From assembly GCA_024641625.1 (NCBI GenBank), contig JAHECQ010000244.1, forward strand, positions 1-6,157: 6,157 nucleotides of DNA, in the 5' to 3' direction. A program made the translations under genes and the position numbers. Of this stretch, positions 5,622 through 6,157 are shown piece after piece (position 1 is the stretch's first letter; every line of letters begins with the position of its first letter). The stretch comes from Acidimicrobiales bacterium. Its GTDB lineage: Bacteria; Actinomycetota; Acidimicrobiia; Acidimicrobiales; SZUA-35. The notes under the pieces are model-generated. The model was given only the letters and a program-made list of their open reading frames with translations, was not told the DNA's origin and made no database searches.

Positions 5622-6157
5622 GGTAGCGCAACTCGCCGTCCACGACTCTGGTGGTGGCTCGACCGGTCTGACGCAGATGCTCGAGGTGGGCAAACGTCTC
5701 GCTGTCTGCCATTGGTCCCCATGAGCGCGGCTTGAACAGGTGCTTCGAGTACTCCGGGACGGTGAGCTCGTTCTCGGCTGTCATGGCCGCTGCGTTGGTC
5801 AAGGTCGCCAGACGTTCCTCGTGGTGCTCCATGATCTCGTTCGAGCGTCCGGCGAGATCATGGAACTCGAGTCCGTGGGCGGGGAGCACGGTACGGACGC
5901 CATCGAAGGTGCTCATCCGTTCGAGCGAGGTGAAGAAGTCGCTCAAGGGCCGTTGCTGGGTGGTGAGCCCTGAGATGTGGGGGGTGATGGTGGGCAGGAG
6001 GTGGTCTCCCGAGACGAAGATTCCCTCGGTCGGATCGAGCAGACACAGGTGGTCGGCCGTGTGACCCGGGGTGTGCACCGACACCCACTCGCGGTTGCCG
6101 AGCATCAAGATGCTGCCGTCGACCACGCGCCTGGACGGCTTCGGGGGTTGCCAGATC
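5605..6157 (-). CDS. MBL-fold metallo-hydrolase, C-terminal part, with winged-helix-like tail
   Basis: This is the C-terminal part (183 visible residues) of a metallo-beta-lactamase-fold hydrolase, a cytosolic enzyme that uses one or two metal ions, usually zinc, to hydrolyse a thioester, ester or phosphoester. The frame is open to the right edge. The GTG at 6124-6126 is not taken as the start because the frame continues upstream with family-like sequence and the first metal motif (HxHxDH) must still lie beyond the edge. Visible metal ligands are the His of HTPGHTADH (6061-6063), the Asp of SGDHLLP (6004-6006) and the His of LPAHG (5875-5877). After these comes an EHHEERL helix and a segment ending FAHLEHLRQTGRATTRVVDGELRYRI. 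This resembles the winged-helix tail of LACTB2-like and related bacterial MBL hydrolases. The stop codon is inside the fourth copy of the 17-bp repeat. The gene converges on the lipoprotein gene and is probably unrelated to the plus-strand operon. The precise substrate cannot be told. Confidence 0.92.
   Translation of the reverse strand, partial: IWQPPKPSRRVVDGSILMLGNREWVSVHTPGHTADHLCLLDPTEGIFVSGDHLLPTITPHISGLTTQQRPLSDFFTSLERMSTFDGVRTVLPAHGLEFHDLAGRSNEIMEHHEERLATLTNAAAMTAENELTVPEYSKHLFKPRSWGPMADSETFAHLEHLRQTGRATTRVVDGELRYRITQH

Overview
The window is GC-rich DNA with strong G/C preference at third codon positions, so several antisense and shifted frames stay open by chance. GTG is used as a start codon. 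The gene content (a fused tandem family III CoA-transferase, an ACAD10/11-type acyl-CoA dehydrogenase, a Ser/Ala-rich lipoprotein) suggests a high-GC actinobacterium, possibly of the Acidimicrobiia/Ilumatobacter kind. That placement is inferred from style and gene families only, since no phylogenetic marker is present.

Layout. (1) Positions 2-4515 hold three co-directional plus-strand genes spaced 44 and 30 bases apart, very probably one operon. They are the C-terminal two thirds of a malate/L-lactate dehydrogenase-superfamily (Ldh_2) NAD(P)-dependent oxidoreductase, an 822-residue fusion of two CaiB/family III CoA-transferase domains, and a 418-residue ACAD10/11-like acyl-CoA dehydrogenase. 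Together they look like a carboxylic-acid catabolic module: oxidation or reduction of a 2-hydroxy/2-oxo acid, CoA activation by transfer, then alpha,beta-dehydrogenation. The substrate cannot be told from the sequence. (2) Positions 4629-5528 encode a 299-residue predicted lipoprotein whose mature part is built mostly from three tandem repeats of about 63 residues (consensus landmarks YTR, EWDY and YPP). I do not recognise this family, and it is the most novel protein in the window. (3) Positions 5529-5604 are a short convergent intergenic region almost filled by a 17-bp tandem repeat: three perfect copies plus a fourth, diverged copy that is the 3' end of the next gene. (4) Positions 5605-6157 (minus strand) hold the C-terminal part of a metallo-beta-lactamase-fold hydrolase with a C-terminal winged-helix-like tail, cut by the right edge.

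Points worth following up are the repeat lipoprotein, the 17-bp repeat that re-creates the end of the hydrolase gene, an Asp in place of the usual active-site His of the Ldh_2 enzyme, the CoA-transferase fusion with both catalytic Asp positions kept but a divergent first half, and the Asp catalytic base of the acyl-CoA dehydrogenase. I saw no RNA genes, CRISPR array, insertion sequence or defence system. The window contains no stretch over 300 bases without a gene.
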